Part shown: positions 22,432 to 34,936 of the stretch, one piece after another
Numbering within the stretch: position 1 is the stretch's first letter
How the letters are laid out: every line of letters begins with the position of its first letter
Origin: Omphalotus guepiniiformis
Lineage: Eukaryota; Basidiomycota; Agaricomycetes; Agaricales; Omphalotaceae
Assembly: GCA_028554645.1 (NCBI GenBank)
Contig: JAQOOI010000021.1
Location: 124,001-188,000, forward strand
Direction: 5' to 3'
DNA: 64,000 nt
Program-made: the position numbers and the translations under genes
The notes under the pieces: generated by a model
Seen by the model: the letters and a program-made list of their open reading frames with translations, nothing else
Database searches by the model: none
What the model was told of the DNA's origin: nothing

Positions 22432-23471
22432 ATGGCGGACAAGCCAGTCGTATTCATTACAGGATGCTCGAATGGTGGTATCGGGGCAGCTTTGTGAGTG
22501 GTCCTCAGTTTACTCAAGCCTCAAGGAGCGTGCATGGAATAACGGATGGGTGAATTTTGCAGCGCCAACACATTCGCGGCGAAAGATTTCACCGTATATG
22601 CTACCTCGCGCTCCCTGGAGACAATGTCGGAACTTTCTCATCCAAATATCATCAAGTTAGCGGTGGATGTAACAGACGAAATATCAGTCAATGCTGCTGT
22701 TGGTGAAATCTACGACAAGTCTGGAAAGATAGATATCGTGATTTCGAATGCTGGGGTAGGATGTACAGGTGAGCACCGTATTTTCATTCGCACACGAAAT
22801 TCCTTGCTGATACAGCCTTGAAAAACAATGTACAGCTCCGCTGCTTGATGTTTCTCTTTCACGAAGTCAGGACGTTTTCAATGCCAACTTTTTTGGTCTC
22901 GTGCGTGTAGTACACGCTGTTGTACCACGTATGGCCGAACGCAAGAAAGGATTGGTCGTGTCGATTGGGTCTATTCGGGGAGAATTGACGACACCGTTTA
23001 CTGGAATTTATTCTTCTAGTAAGGCTGCTCTACACGCTTATACGGAAACACTCTCCATGGAATGTCAACCGCTCGGGATCGACGTCATGCTGATTAGTCC
23101 TGGGTCAATTACAAGTAATATCGTCAACGTTCGTATTCCATCTTTCAACTATAACCCGTGCTTTGTTTCGCTCAAACGATCACAATTCACATTTTCAGAA
23201 TCAGAAACACTTTACCGCACTGCCCGAAACCTCGCTGTACAAACAATTTTCGAAGCAGATCGAAAATATAAGGAACCAATCTCAGTCGAAGGAGTACGGG
23301 TCTATGAATGCGACTGATTTCGCGAAACAAGCCGTTGACAAGATGTTAGCGAAGAGACCTCCGAAGTATGTCACTCTTGGAGGGTCTACGAAATTGTTTT
23401 CGTTTTTGAAATGGCTACCGAGACAATGGGCGCTTGCGTTGATTTGGCGTGCATTGTCGAAGAGCAAGTAA
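22432..23471 (+). CDS. Short-chain dehydrogenase/reductase 1, AYR1-like
   Basis: This is a classical SDR closest in character to fungal NADPH-dependent 1-acyldihydroxyacetone-phosphate reductases (AYR1 type), which reduce keto groups on acyl lipids in the ER or lipid droplets. It starts MADKPVVFITGCSNGGIG, which is the cofactor motif, with the next exon continuing NTFAAKDFTVYATSRS. The structural motif is ISNAGVG. Active-site residues are SIGSIRGE and YSSSKAALHAYTETL (YxxxK). The C-terminus has the AYR1-like blocks KYVTLGGSTKLFSFLKWLPR and ends ALSKSK at 23471. Introns fall after GAAF, after VGCT and after SNIVN. A second member at 31459 shares every motif. Substrate preference within the cluster is unknown. 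Confidence 0.9.
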
Positions 23472-23933
23472 ATATGCTACTAGTATGTATGTATTCTGTT
23501 GTCTATTATCGTGATATTACTATTACTATTAGAGAGGGGTTCGAGCTTTGGACCTCGGTACCTAGCCTCCGAATGAATGAACTCTCGACTCGACTGTTCC
23601 TGTCGACACACGACGTCGCGCAATGGACCACGTATACTTTCTTGCAATACAGTCTCAATACAGTTGGCATTTGCTCTAAAAACTCTTAACCCCCGAAGGC
23701 CGAAACGCTCAAGTCTAGAGTAAGCTGGCCCACGTCTCTAGTTCTTCCCAGGATCACCTTTTGATGATCATGAGTAAGACGAAAAGGTACTTATAAAGAG
23801 CCCCCTCAAGCCAGGATCCGCTCTTCCAAGATCAAAGTCATCACGACAGAACATAACACGAATCGCGCGCTGGGAACTCCCTCCGAAACTTATTACACGG
23901 TCGAAGTACAGCTTGTTCAGCTTCGGGACTATT
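23472..23933. other. Short intergenic region before the GMC gene
   Basis: The 462 bases hold the 3' UTR of SDR 1 and the promoter of the GMC oxidoreductase. Apart from the TATA-like box at 23791-23798 I see nothing distinctive. Confidence 0.5.
23791..23798 (+). promoter_or_regulatory. TATA-like box of the GMC gene
   Basis: The sequence ttataaag lies about 140 bases upstream of the GMC start codon at 23934, in an otherwise non-coding stretch. The position is plausible for a fungal core promoter with a short 5' UTR. Confidence 0.45.
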
Positions 23934-26703
23934 ATGGGACGAAAAGAAGTGGATGTTTATGATTTCATCATTGTCGGTGGAGGTAAATCTGTTTCGTTTT
24001 TTCTTTCGACCCGAAGAAATGGGCTCATCATATACTTCTGATGGTGGTACATATGTACTATAGGTACAGCGGGCTGTGTACTAGCATCAAGAATCTCTGA
24101 AGATCCGTCTTTGAGCGTGCTCCTGTTAGAAGCAGGAGGAAGGTACGTACTTACAAGTACTCTTGTGTTCTCGCTTGCGTTTCAACGGCGAGCTGGGATG
24201 TGAACTGAGATGAGGTATTGTACATAGTGGGAAATCATTGTTCCTTTGTAGGACACCTGTGATGTTTCCGTTGTTGTTCAAAACTGAACATATTTGGCCG
24301 ATATATACCGAACCGCAAGTTTTCGCTGATGGTTCGCCGAGGTTTTGGCCGCGTGGAAAGTTGATTTGCTTTTTGGACTTTTGCCATAACCACCTGGTCT
24401 ACATACTGCCACACGAACGTGAAGCTTACTGCTGCTAACTCTGATAGGAAAGTTGCTTGGTGGATGTGAGTATCCCCCACTCGGGGTTTTGAACCAGATT
24501 AATGGTGTCTTCAATTTCATCTGACGTATTACCGCTACCGTTCTTGAGGCTCGTCGACAAATGGACAATGGCATGTATCATTTCGAATTTGCTGCAATCC
24601 TTTGATATTCATATCAGACTGATGGCTTCGTTCCTTCCAGCGCTCATTATGCAAGTCCTACCGATTACGATGAGTGGGCGACACTGACGAATGATGAGTC
24701 ATGGGCGTGGCGAAATTTCCGAAAGTAAGTATCTACTTGAAAGGAGAAAGATTAACGTTAACAAATGTGCGTGTTGGACAGGTACTTCCGAAAACTCGAA
24801 GGATACATCGAATACCAGGGATCATCTCATAATGATGATACGGTAGGGAAGAATCATGATGGTCCGATGACTATGGGATTCAATAATTACGAATCTAATT
24901 CTGGGGTCGCTTTCATTGATGCATGTAAGAAATTCGGGATCCCAGAGTCTGAGGACTTGAACGGTGAAGAGGGGTCGGCGGGAGTTGGTAGGGTAAGTGA
25001 TTTGATCCATTCCAGATGCTTGCCAATCTTTCTAGTAACTTCTAATTCTAACTTCTAACGCTGATGATGACTTGCCGCACGTACGGTACATAGCTCAGTG
25101 AGTTGTTTCCTAAGCATCAAGGATAGATAGGTCCATATTTTCTCATGGTACCCCACAGGAACCTTCATCGATTCAAAAGGACAGCGGGTGTCCACAGAAA
25201 CGGCCTATTTGACAGATCAAGTTCGAAAACGGCATAATTTGGTGATACTTACCAATGTACAAGTGACCAAAATACTTTTTGAAGTAACGGAATCTCACAA
25301 ACGGGCTGTTGGTGTTGAATATGCCAAATCTAAAACGGATGCGGTGCGATATCAGGTGCAGTGTAGGAATGAAGTTATTCTTTCGTGAGTACTTGATGTC
25401 AAGTGAGCGACTCTCGTTTTATTATCGATGATTTATACGATGCAGGGCTGGATCTATTCATTCACCACATGTAAGTTTCGAAATTGATTTTGAATATCAT
25501 TCGAGTTGATATACGTATTATCTACCACTCAGCTTTTGATGCTTTCTGGAGTGGGTCCAAGAGATCATCTCAAAGAGAAGAATCTCGATGTATTTCACGA
25601 CCTTCCGGATGTGGGTCAACATCTATTGGATCACCCGCTTCTTGATCTATACTACAAGGATCGAACTGGAAGGTCGCCGAATTTCCTACAGCCACGCAGC
25701 ATCATAGAGGGATTCAAGATGATTTCTGCTACGGTTCAGTATCTCCTTTTCGGAACTGGTGCTTTGACCGTTAACGTAAGTATCGTTGTATGCGTTGCAT
25801 TTGAATGCTGCGATGTCTAATTGATTTATTTGATCTCCAGTGGGGAGAATCAGCAGCTTTCATTCGAACAGACGACCCTAAACTGTTTCCCACTGTTGAA
25901 TTTCCACAGCCTTTGGTAGACACGACATCTGGTGTTGAAAGTCCTGATATCGAGATTTTGACTTATCCTGTTGGGGCGTATTCTCATGGTAGTTTCTTCC
26001 CGGTTCCTACGTTTGCTATTCATCCGATTCTGTTGAGGTGAGATCTCATTTAACCCCGCTCAGCTTTCCTCTGAGATAGGAGTTGAATAATGATTTGGAA
26101 ATGTTCATGTAGGCCTACGAGTCAAGGAACGGTTCGGTTGGCTTCTAATGACCCTTGGTCAAGCCCACTTGTAGATCCTCAGTAGGTCCAATTGACTTGT
26201 ATTTCTGATGAAGGCACTGATCAATATCTTTTACCCCCAGTTACTGCGAAACTCGAGCTGATGTCGATCGTTTCGTCCGCGTGCTGAGACTGATCGCAAA
26301 GATCACACAAACAGAACCACTAGCGTCACTAATAGAATCAGACGAAAAGTACCCAGAATTTGACCACAATCTGCACTTGAAAACAGATGGAGAACTAGCG
26401 GAACATGTCAAAGCGCGTATGCAGACTTGTTATCATCCGGCAAGTACATGCCGTATGCTTCCATTGGAAAAGGGTGGTGTTGTGGACTCAAAGTTGCGTG
26501 TTCATGGGATTCAAAATCTAAGAGTCTGTGATGCGTCGATATTTCCGTCCATCGTATCGGGACACACGGTAAGCACTATCATTGATATATTGATTACACC
26601 TTGACCGTTTGAGAATTGTGATTTACAGGCTGCACCAGTGATAGCAATAGCAGAGAAGTTGGCAGATGTCATCAAAGAGGAGTATTCTACATCATCATCT
26701 TGA
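23934..26703 (+). CDS. GMC-family FAD oxidoreductase
   Basis: This is a glucose-methanol-choline family flavoenzyme that oxidises alcohol groups. It starts [17 protein letters not shown] with [20 protein letters not shown] next, the FAD-binding Rossmann motif. Next come [75 protein letters not shown] and [11 protein letters not shown]. The C-terminal catalytic region has [15 protein letters not shown] and [19 protein letters not shown], with the two conserved His residues, and ends KEEYSTSSS at 26703. No secretion signal is visible, so it is probably intracellular, unlike secreted aryl-alcohol oxidases. The stretch 24470-24650, which should code the usual SSINA block, could not be joined cleanly (see findings). 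Otherwise the gene looks whole. Confidence 0.85.
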
Positions 26704-27060
26704 ATGGATGTACTTATGTACTTTACTTGCATGCTATCCATCGTTTTGTAATTGTCAATTGAAGCCTTGAAGCCTCTCAGGTGCTGGAAAACCGGCAATA
26801 TGTGTGATTAGTCACCGCCGGTCCGGCGTATCGTGCGAAGATATTTTTATTTTGCGAAACAAGCGCCGGAGAGAAAGTCGGAGTATTTGGTGATGCAGGG
26901 CTATGCTCTTGCACGTATGGGTGTGTGCTCCTTGCGTGCCTCGCTCAGGCCGAAGGGCTCGCCCTGGCTCGCCGCTAACACTCGCTAACACCACACACAA
27001 ATTCAATACACTTTTGACTCGTCAGGGTCGTTGTCCAACCTCGCCTTTCCTGCACTCAAT
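26704..27060. other. Short intergenic region
   Basis: The 357 bases hold the GMC 3' UTR and the BBE promoter. Nothing distinctive was seen. Confidence 0.5.
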
Positions 27061-28709
27061 ATGCTCTCCCATCGACTTGTGGGACTAGCAGTCTCCGTGA
27101 CATTGACATCGTCCAGCTTCGCCGCAGCACACGACATAGTAGGTTCGGGTCCATCGTCTCTTGCCTTACGCGCGGTCACAGACACGTACTGGGATGCTTT
27201 GAACTCTTCTGTTGGTGGAAGGCTCAATATTGCGATACCGTTCGCGAGGGCATGTTTCACGTCTGCTAACGTGACTGGAGGGAGCTTTAGTGAGGCTGGA
27301 TGTGAGACTGTTGAAGCAGGGTATGATAGTGCGGGTGAGTTGTGCCATGATATGTTGCTTTTGGAGGATTCTATTGCTGATTACTTTCACTTGGGGTACT
27401 AATACTTAGACGTTCGTACGAACTTGTTCCCAGCTTACACCCAGGTATTGTACATCGAAACTGTTTTTATGCCTTGAACCAAGCTGACGCGTGTTTTTGT
27501 GCTGTGACTGTGTAGACCCAATGGGAATCGTGTCAGTCAACTTCGCAACAATGTGGACTCGATTGGACGAACCCTACGAATCCAGCTGCATTCACACCTC
27601 CTCGTGTATGCAGTCAAGGAAGTGTACCACCTTACTACGTGCGTATCTGCCTACACCAAAATCCTGAACAAGTCGTTGATTTTTGTTTTTGGCAATTTGG
27701 ACATATATATACATTGACGTGCAATCTGCGAGCGATGTCCAAGCAGCGTTTTCGTTCTCGAAAAAGACTGGTGTACCTCTTGTTATTAAGAATACCGGAG
27801 TGCGTTCTTCTTACTATTCTTTTGCCATTTTGTCCACACTTCTAATATGTGAATTTAGCACGACTATTTAGGGCGGAGCAGCACAGCTAATTCATTGGCC
27901 TTATGGGTGAGTTGTAAACAAGTTTTTTTACACTCGTCGAGTGCTCATCCTTATTATACCGCCAGACACACAACCTTCAAAACGTCAGTGTCAAAAAATA
28001 ATATATCTCCTGGGTCGACTTACCATCCTCATCCACCCCTCTCCTCCCTCCACAGAAATCCTACGACGCCAACTTCGTACCAGAAGGTTGTCCATCCAGC
28101 ACGCCGCCACTCGCTGCAGCTACGTTCGGCGTAAGAGAATCCTTGCCTCTTGCTTGCAATTTCGGCTCTAATTCGTTGTTTGTAGGCCGGAGTACAGTTC
28201 AAAGATGTTTTTCAATTCGCTGATGATCATAATATTACGCTTCCTGGGGGTACAGATGGTACTGTGGGTGCGGCTGGTGGATATATTCAAGTACGTCAGA
28301 TACATCCTTGTGTTTTTCCAAGGATACTTGAGCTGACTGTTCCGCGTATTTAGGGTGGTGGGCATAGGTACATAGACCCTCACTGCGCCTTCGCTTCATT
28401 CCTGACTTCGTTGCCCCCTTCTTCATCAAAATCTGCAGCCCGTTAACGAACATATACGGTCTCGGCGTCGATCGTGTCGTACGTCCCTCCTTCCATGACA
28501 CTCTCACCAGAGGATCTGAGTGACTCATCGCTTTCTATTGCTTTAGCTACAATACGAAGTCGTTGTGCCTACGGGTAAACACCTCATTGCGAACGATTGT
28601 CAGAATCAAGATTTGTTTTATGCGTTGAGAGGTGGGGGAGGTAGTACGTTTGGTGTTGTGTTGTCGGTTAGTATGCGTGCGTTACCAGCTTCGAGTTATA
28701 CTGTGTGAG

Positions 28710-28741
<32 letters not shown>

Positions 28742-30170
28742 TTTTGCGTTCCTGCTTGATGAATGGAAGGAGCTGATATGGTCTTACGGGGGACGTTAGG
28801 GTTGCGGCGCAGTATACGGCAGATGCGGATCAGGTGAAAGATTTGTATAAGACTCTTGTGGCGAATTCTGTGGAATGGTCTAGTAGTGGTACGTGGATTA
28901 TCATTCCCCCTCTGCTGAGAGTGCTAATTTGCCGATTTTTCGTGTTTTATTAGGATGGAGTGGAATTGTACTGGTGAGTAACTTGCTTCTATAGTTTAAC
29001 CAAAACCTTACTGGTTCCTGTTAGCCCCCCTCATCCTTCTTCTATGCTTCGATACAACAATCTACAACCGAAGCAGCTGTTTCGATGAAACCTCTTCAAG
29101 ATTTCGTAGAGAGCGTCAATGGAACATATACAATTTTAACCGCCCCATCATACCTCTTTGTTCAAAATAACTTTGCTTCTGCTCAAGCTGTCGTACGTCA
29201 CCTACCTCTTCACATCCTTACTCCCAATGCCTATTGACAAAAACTTCGCTTGCTATTGCCACGTAGCCTGTTGGTGTCCCGCTCATCGCCTCCTCACGTC
29301 TCGTTTCAGCGAGTGCGCTGAATAACACCCCCGATGCACTCGTTGATGCTCTCTCGACTGTTTCGGCAACCGCGATTGATACGCTTATTTTTGCGAATAC
29401 GCCGTATTCGTTTGTGCCTTTTGAAGGGACTACCACGCCTAGTGTGAATCCTGCGTGGAGGGAAGCTATTTGGCATGTACGTTACGTTTGTGTTTTTGAG
29501 TTTGAACTGTTTTTTTTTTTTTTTGTCTTGGCGGTTTGGGCATACGATAACTGATGGGTGGTGTTATATCTTTTATGTTATAGGTTGTCGCTGGGACAGG
29601 GTGGAATTTCGATACGCCTGTTGATGTTCAGAAACAGTTTTATACGAATTTGACGCAGGCTGTGGACACGCTACGTGATCTTACGCAGGATTCTGGGGCT
29701 TATCTTGTGAGTTGTTCTTTTTTTCGTGCAATCCATCTTGTCCTTTGACTGTGAACCATGGACTGACTTGTGGGCTTTGACAGAATGAAGCTGATGTGTA
29801 TGAACCGAATTGGCAACGTACGGCGCTCTCCTTCGTTTTTCTGTCCCTGGGTTTTGACTTATGACTGTTTCTTGGTCGTATAGAATCGTTCTTCGGGAAC
29901 AACTACGATGAACTTGTCTCGATTAAAAAGAAATAGTACGTCTGAAAGGTTCCTTCGGTGGGCTACATACATAGGGCTTATTGTTTTCTGGTGCACCATT
30001 ACAGTGATCCTGATCAGATTCTCGATTGTTGGCGTTGTGGTGAGTGTTGTTCCATGATAAAGTGGCATGGAATGGAACAGAGCTGATTGGTTTCTTTTAC
30101 TGACATAGTGAATTGGAGTGGCGCGTCAAACTCGAGGTTCCAGTGTTATTTATCTATTCCTGGACTTTAG
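27061..30170 (+). CDS. Secreted BBE-type FAD-linked oxidase
   Basis: This is a berberine-bridge-enzyme-like (FAD-linked oxidase plus BBE domain) protein. It starts MLSHRLVGLAVSVTLTSSSF, a clear signal peptide cleaved near AAA. FAD-domain landmarks are SASDVQAAFSFSKKTGVPLV, NTGHDYLGRSS (the His used for 8-alpha FAD attachment in this family), TFGAGVQFKDVFQFADDHN, LPGGTDGTVGAAGGYIQGGG and ALRGGGGSTFGVVLSVSMRA. The BBE tail reads NEADVYEPNWQQSFFGNNYD, SIKKKYDPDQILDCW and ends CYLSIPGL at 30170. Many small introns interrupt it, one of which holds a 29-C run. Family members oxidise alcohols, sugars or secondary metabolites at the expense of oxygen. Its place in a metabolite cluster is suggested only by position between SDR 1/GMC and SDR 2. 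Confidence 0.9.
28713..28741 (+). repeat. Poly-C tract (29 C) in an intron
   Basis: There is an uninterrupted run of about 29 C directly after a splice donor (tgtgtgagtaa) inside the BBE gene. It is non-coding. Its true length is uncertain because homopolymers this long are error-prone in sequencing. Confidence 0.9.
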
Positions 30171-31458
30171 AAGAAAGAAGAAGGACGTTTGCTTTGGACG
30201 AAGTACATAGTAGGATGATTCTCTTCTCGGAGACCCTTGGGTGCTGATCTGTTCTGGACGTTGAACTTTTTCATGATTCTATTTGCATTAACTTATTTTG
30301 AACGAATGGTAACACGAATACTTGTGACTTTGTCGGGCGTTGTCTGCTTTTCCTCGGACCTCCTGATAGAGATGTAGATATATGTAATGAGTAATAACCA
30401 GTGTCCAGTGTCCATCAAGAAGTTGATTTTATCTACGGGTACGCGGATGGATGTGAGGACGGAGTAAGAAGCTAGTGAAAATGAACCGATCCAGCTTGCG
30501 TTTGGTGGTTTTCAATCCACATGGATTCGCACTCGGGACCCGGATGTGGAAGTAGTACGCTTTCGTTGCCAACATGTCGGGGACTGCCCATGTGGAAGAC
30601 AGCGAACGTTTTGATGCGAACGGAAGGCGATTACGGTCCTACCTAGTACCAACTCTCTACGGCTTCCTACAGGGAATCTTAGCGTGGGTGGCGGAGGGTG
30701 GCGGGTGCCCGAGACTCGAGTCGGTCAGGTCGGGCTTTTCAATTTGTAAAGTACTTGATGCATCGATGGTCCATCCATGTGCATGATGATGACACCTATT
30801 AGCGCCCACTTCATCTTGATTTCTGACGAGTTTTCTAAGTTCTTGTCGACCGAGCGCTCTAGTGAACACCATCATAAAATAGTATTTAGGATGTCCGATG
30901 GTTTGTTGAGTTCATTTCAATTTTGATGGAATTCATCACCTTCAAATATTGAAGCTACTATATAATTTGAAGACCCGTTGTTCTTTTAGAAACTCTAGAA
31001 GCATTTGGAGTTTCCAATATATTCTTCAATGGGCGCGGATCTGCGCGGATGTTGTTGTCAGTGTACATCAATCAAGACCGAATATTAGAGTGAACAACCA
31101 CCGAAATTAGAGCTAATTAGAGCTGGTCGGAGTCGGAAGAAATATGTAATCCAATCGGCTTTTCAAGGCACGAATTGGAGAACGATAACCCTGCAGGCTC
31201 AGTATGTAGGCGCGCTAAATTCAGAAAACTAAGAATGAAGAATAGAATTCTTCAATATGAACCGTCGCGTCGAATATCATTACATACTTACAGCAGATCA
31301 CCACAATCCATCCGAGCCTCTTCCATATCCCGACAACATCTCTACATCCCAGCAGCGAACGAACGTACTTACGAATCCATAAACCCAAGGCAATGCAGAG
31401 CTACGCGTAACTTCCACTTAGTACTCCGTAACTCAACATTGCAACCCTTCTACATACT
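30171..31458. other. Intergenic between BBE gene and SDR 2
   Basis: About 1.3 kb with no recognised gene. Short frames at 30574-30786 (+) and 31175-31498 (+) look like chance. The second overlaps the SDR 2 start in a different frame. The 3' part should contain the SDR 2 promoter. Confidence 0.45.
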
Positions 31459-32530
31459 ATGTCTTCGTCTTCGTCTTCGTCCGTATCACCTCCAGTAATT
31501 TTCATAACAGGTTGTACCTCCGGTGGCATAGGCGCCGCTCTCGCAGAAACACTCGCCAAGCGAGGATGTACAGTCTACGCATCCTCTCGTGCACTCACTT
31601 CAATGGCATCCCTAACCCACGATAACATCCACAAGCTCGTCGTTGACGTTACTTCCGACGAATCTTGTAAGATTGCTGTAGACCAAATCTACGAGAACCA
31701 AGGAAAGCTGGATGTTCTCATTTCGAACGCGGGATTACCTGGGACTGGTTGAGTTGTATTTCTCTTCCATTGAATGAGATATGTATTTCTGATTTCCGAG
31801 TTTTCGTTTTCGTTTTCGTTCTCGTTTTCGTTCACGTTTTAACAGCACCCCTCCTCGACCTCTCCCTCCCCGATGCAAAATCAATCCTCGAAACCAACTT
31901 TATCGCTTTCATACGCCTAACACAACTCATCGTCCCGCGTATGGCAGCAGAAAAACGCGGGCTCGTTGTTTCTATCGGTTCTATACTAGGCGAAATCGGT
32001 ACACCATGGACTGGGATGTACAATGCTTCCAAAGCAGCGTTACATGCGTATACCGAGACTCTACAGATGGAGTGTAGACCACTTGGTGTGGATGTCATGC
32101 TCGTAGCTCCTGGGTCTGTTATCAGTAACATTGCTAATGTAAGCCTCCCGCCGGGCCAGTCCTTCCCTACATAATTCCGTTTGTCATGATACTTACATAC
32201 CGCCTGGACTACTATGACCGTTAGAACGCATCAAAAGCCTACACCCCACCCCCGCACTCCCTCTACACCGCCTTCCAACGCTCCATCACATTCGTAATGT
32301 TTCAATCCCAGACACGCGAATACGGAGCGATGCCAAACGAAATTTTTGCCGAGAAACTTTGTGGGTATATTCTTGTTGAGGACTCGGATGGGAAGAAGGC
32401 CCGGGTTAGGGAGAAGCCGGTGAGGTATGTTTGTTTGGGAGGGTCGAAGAGGCTTTGGGGGGTGCTTAAGTGGTTGCCGAGGTTGAAGGCGTATGATTTG
32501 ATTTGGAATGATTTGAGTAAGAGGGGGTAG
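31459..32530 (+). CDS. Short-chain dehydrogenase/reductase 2, AYR1-like
   Basis: This is a paralogue of SDR 1 with the same motif order: VIFITGCTSGGIGAAL (NADPH site), VYASSRALTSMASL, LISNAGLPGTG, then after one intron APLLDLSLPDAKSILETNF, VPRMAAEKRGLVVSIGSILG, and the YxxxK active site in MYNASKAALHAYTETLQMEC. The AYR1-like C-terminal block reads VRYVCLGGSKRLWGVLKWLP and ends LSKRG at 32530. It has only about two introns (one near 31750, one near 32140-32224) against three in SDR 1. A seven-Ser run follows Met1. The gene ends 226 bases from the convergent acyl-CoA oxidase-like gene. Confidence 0.9.
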
Positions 32531-32756
32531 GTTAGTTTGAATGGCGGAGGCTGGTTGAGGTTTTACCTAGTTATCTTAGATGTTCGAGCCGTTATTTTGA
32601 ACACCTTGCTTGCATCTTCAATAAGCCCTAGCATGAGCATTTAAAACTGGGTATACCATTCACTACAGCAGTAACAAAATAAATACGAATCGAATCTCAT
32701 ACATTATACATATCACTATCTACCCTCAAAAGACACACTGTCCCCTCCCTCAAAGT

Positions 32757-34936
32757 TCAAAGTTTCCCCAAAACCCTCTCCCCCTTCACATGTCCCTCAA
32801 ACACGCTCAACCCATCATAAAACCTCTTCCACTTCCCCTCATCACCAATACCCGCATAAACATACACCCCAACACTCTCCTCAAGACCCCTCAAAATCCC
32901 ATCCCAAACTCCCTCCCGCATCAAGGCCCTCATAGCCTTATCTTCCTTTTCGTACGCCGCTTCGCGCGTGAGTAACCCCGCTTGGACGTACCAGCTCAAC
33001 TCGCGTTGGATTGCGCGCGCTTCGAAGAGGTCGAGGAGGAGTTTTTGGGTTTGGGTGTCTAGTGATGGGGAGGGGGAGGAGGGGGATGGGGAGGAAGGGG
33101 AAGAGGAAGGGGAGGTTTGGGAGGAGAGGGAAGAGAGAGCAGCATCATAAGCCATCCTCATACCTATAGCTTCAACCAACTCCAAAGCCCTAGGAAGAAC
33201 CTTCTTATCAAACTCATCAGTCCTATGTCCTTCACCCTTCGTCCCCGCGAAAATCCCCCCTGCAATCCCACGAAGTTCATCCATCAACCCCAACTCATGT
33301 TTCCTCAACAAACTCAAACTCTCCTCTTCCTCTTGCCCCTCCCCATTCGCGCTCGGTTGCGGTTGAGGCATCTCATACCTCCCCAACAAAACCTCCGCCG
33401 CAAGTCTAATCGACAAGACCTGTATGTCGCCTTCGGCGACTGTAACACCTCTAACTTCATTATCACCAGCCACAAGTTGATTATGTTCAAACAACCCCTG
33501 ACTCCCACATCGATCCATCAACCCTTGATTCATCTCCCTCCAAACACCCACACAAGCCACTTTAAACGCCGTGCTAACCCCATTCCTAATATCAAGGCCC
33601 TCCACCCTCCCACCACCACCACCACTCTTCCCACCTCCCTTAACCCCATGGCCCCCATCGCCGCCGGAACCAAGGTCCCAAGCATCAATATAATATTTCC
33701 GAATACTCCTAAAAAACGCCTCAAGAACCCAAGCACCAGCAATCGCACCTAGGATCGGACGTTGTTGTGTCCGGAACGATATAATAGGTTGTTTAGTTCC
33801 TCTTGGGGTGGTTATAACCCGACGGGATGAGTATGAAGCTACGATGTAGGCGTGTACGCGTAGAGCGGGGATTATAACGGATGTTAGGGTTGTTGAGCCT
33901 ATTCCGATACGCCAGATTGATGTTAGGAATGAGAGACGTGGGGAGAGGGGTTTCGATGCCGGAGTTGCGGTGGTGGTGGTGGTGGTGCGTGAGGAGGGGA
34001 ACGAAGGTAGAGGAAAGTCATCAAGGAAGGAATTTAGAGGGAGCTTGACATGTTTGAAATGAGTTATAGCATGTCCAATAGGTCTAGACCCAGATCTATT
34101 CGGTAAGAGTCTGGAAGTAACACCTTCACACATCTCTTTTCCATCGTTAATCGCGACTAGAAAAGGACGTGGACCGAAATCTTTGTTTTTAATTTTAAGA
34201 CGGGCCATTACGACTGCTATACGGGGTATGTTGGCTGCTGGGATTGACGCTGGCATGCATCTGAGCGGGAGAGGGTGATTAGTAGGTGTTTAGGGAAGGG
34301 ATAGATTGAGAAAAACCACTGCGTACTTGGCAGCTCCATCATGTGGCGTATGTAAATCGAAACTCCCATCGTCTAGTAACGTAGCCGTCGTCTCGATATT
34401 CGGCGCATCGAGTCCATGGTTGACTTCAGATAACATATAGTGCGCACTATATTCCGCAGGAGGGGTCGTCAGCATAATAACACTACGAGAGTATGGTTGA
34501 AGGACTACTCACGTTACTTCAAAATTAAGAATTCTCTCCCAAATTTCCTTCAACTCCGGTCGTTTCTTGACAAATGGTGCGATTGTACCTCCTGAGAGAT
34601 TAAATTGAAGAGTCCACAGCGCAACGGCTGCACCGTCAATCGCGTTAATTGGGTCGATATGCATTTCCCAGAATCGTTCGGAACAATGGAGGATGTCGTC
34701 TATAGTGGGTTCTGTAGACCGTAGATATAAGGTCAAATGAGTGAAAAGACTCTGAAAAACACTACGAAGAAGAAGAAAAGGGACGTACTAAAAAGCAACC
34801 CAATAGCTTTAGCCCTCGCATGAGCAACCTCAACGCGTTCGGTGAGAGAAACTTCGTTAGGGTTGTATTTGAACAAGTCAGATTGTGCGAGTTCTTTTGT
34901 TGACCAGTTTTTCGCTGGTGAAGGTGTTTGAGCCAT
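32757..34936 (-). CDS. Acyl-CoA oxidase-like protein 2
   Basis: This is a complete flavin acyl-CoA oxidase/dehydrogenase-like protein. Exon 1 (34936) starts MAQTPSPAKNWSTKEL. The next exons carry PTIDDILHCSERFWEMHIDP, LWTLQFNLSGGT and LSEVNHGLDAPNIETTATLL. The long last exon (from about 34260) holds PRIAVVMARLKI, RPIGHAITHFKHVKLPLNSF, SLIS-type helices and CGSQGLFEHNQLVAGDNEVRG, followed by TVAEGDIQVLSIRLAAEVLL. The Glu of AEGD is a good candidate for the catalytic base. A Ser/Pro/Gln-rich insert (near 33060-33115) interrupts the C-terminal helical domain. The protein ends GERVLGKL: the last three residues GKL are not a canonical PTS1, so peroxisomal import is uncertain. It is related to the truncated gene at 1-594 and convergent with SDR 2. 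Confidence 0.82.

Noticed and set aside
30480..30560. Possible tRNA-like B-box (attcgcactcgggacc)
   Set aside because: No matching acceptor stem, anticodon arm or A-box could be drawn around it.
33117..33752. 211-codon plus-strand ORF
   Set aside because: Lies antisense to the last exon of acyl-CoA oxidase-like 2, whose frame is supported by family motifs.
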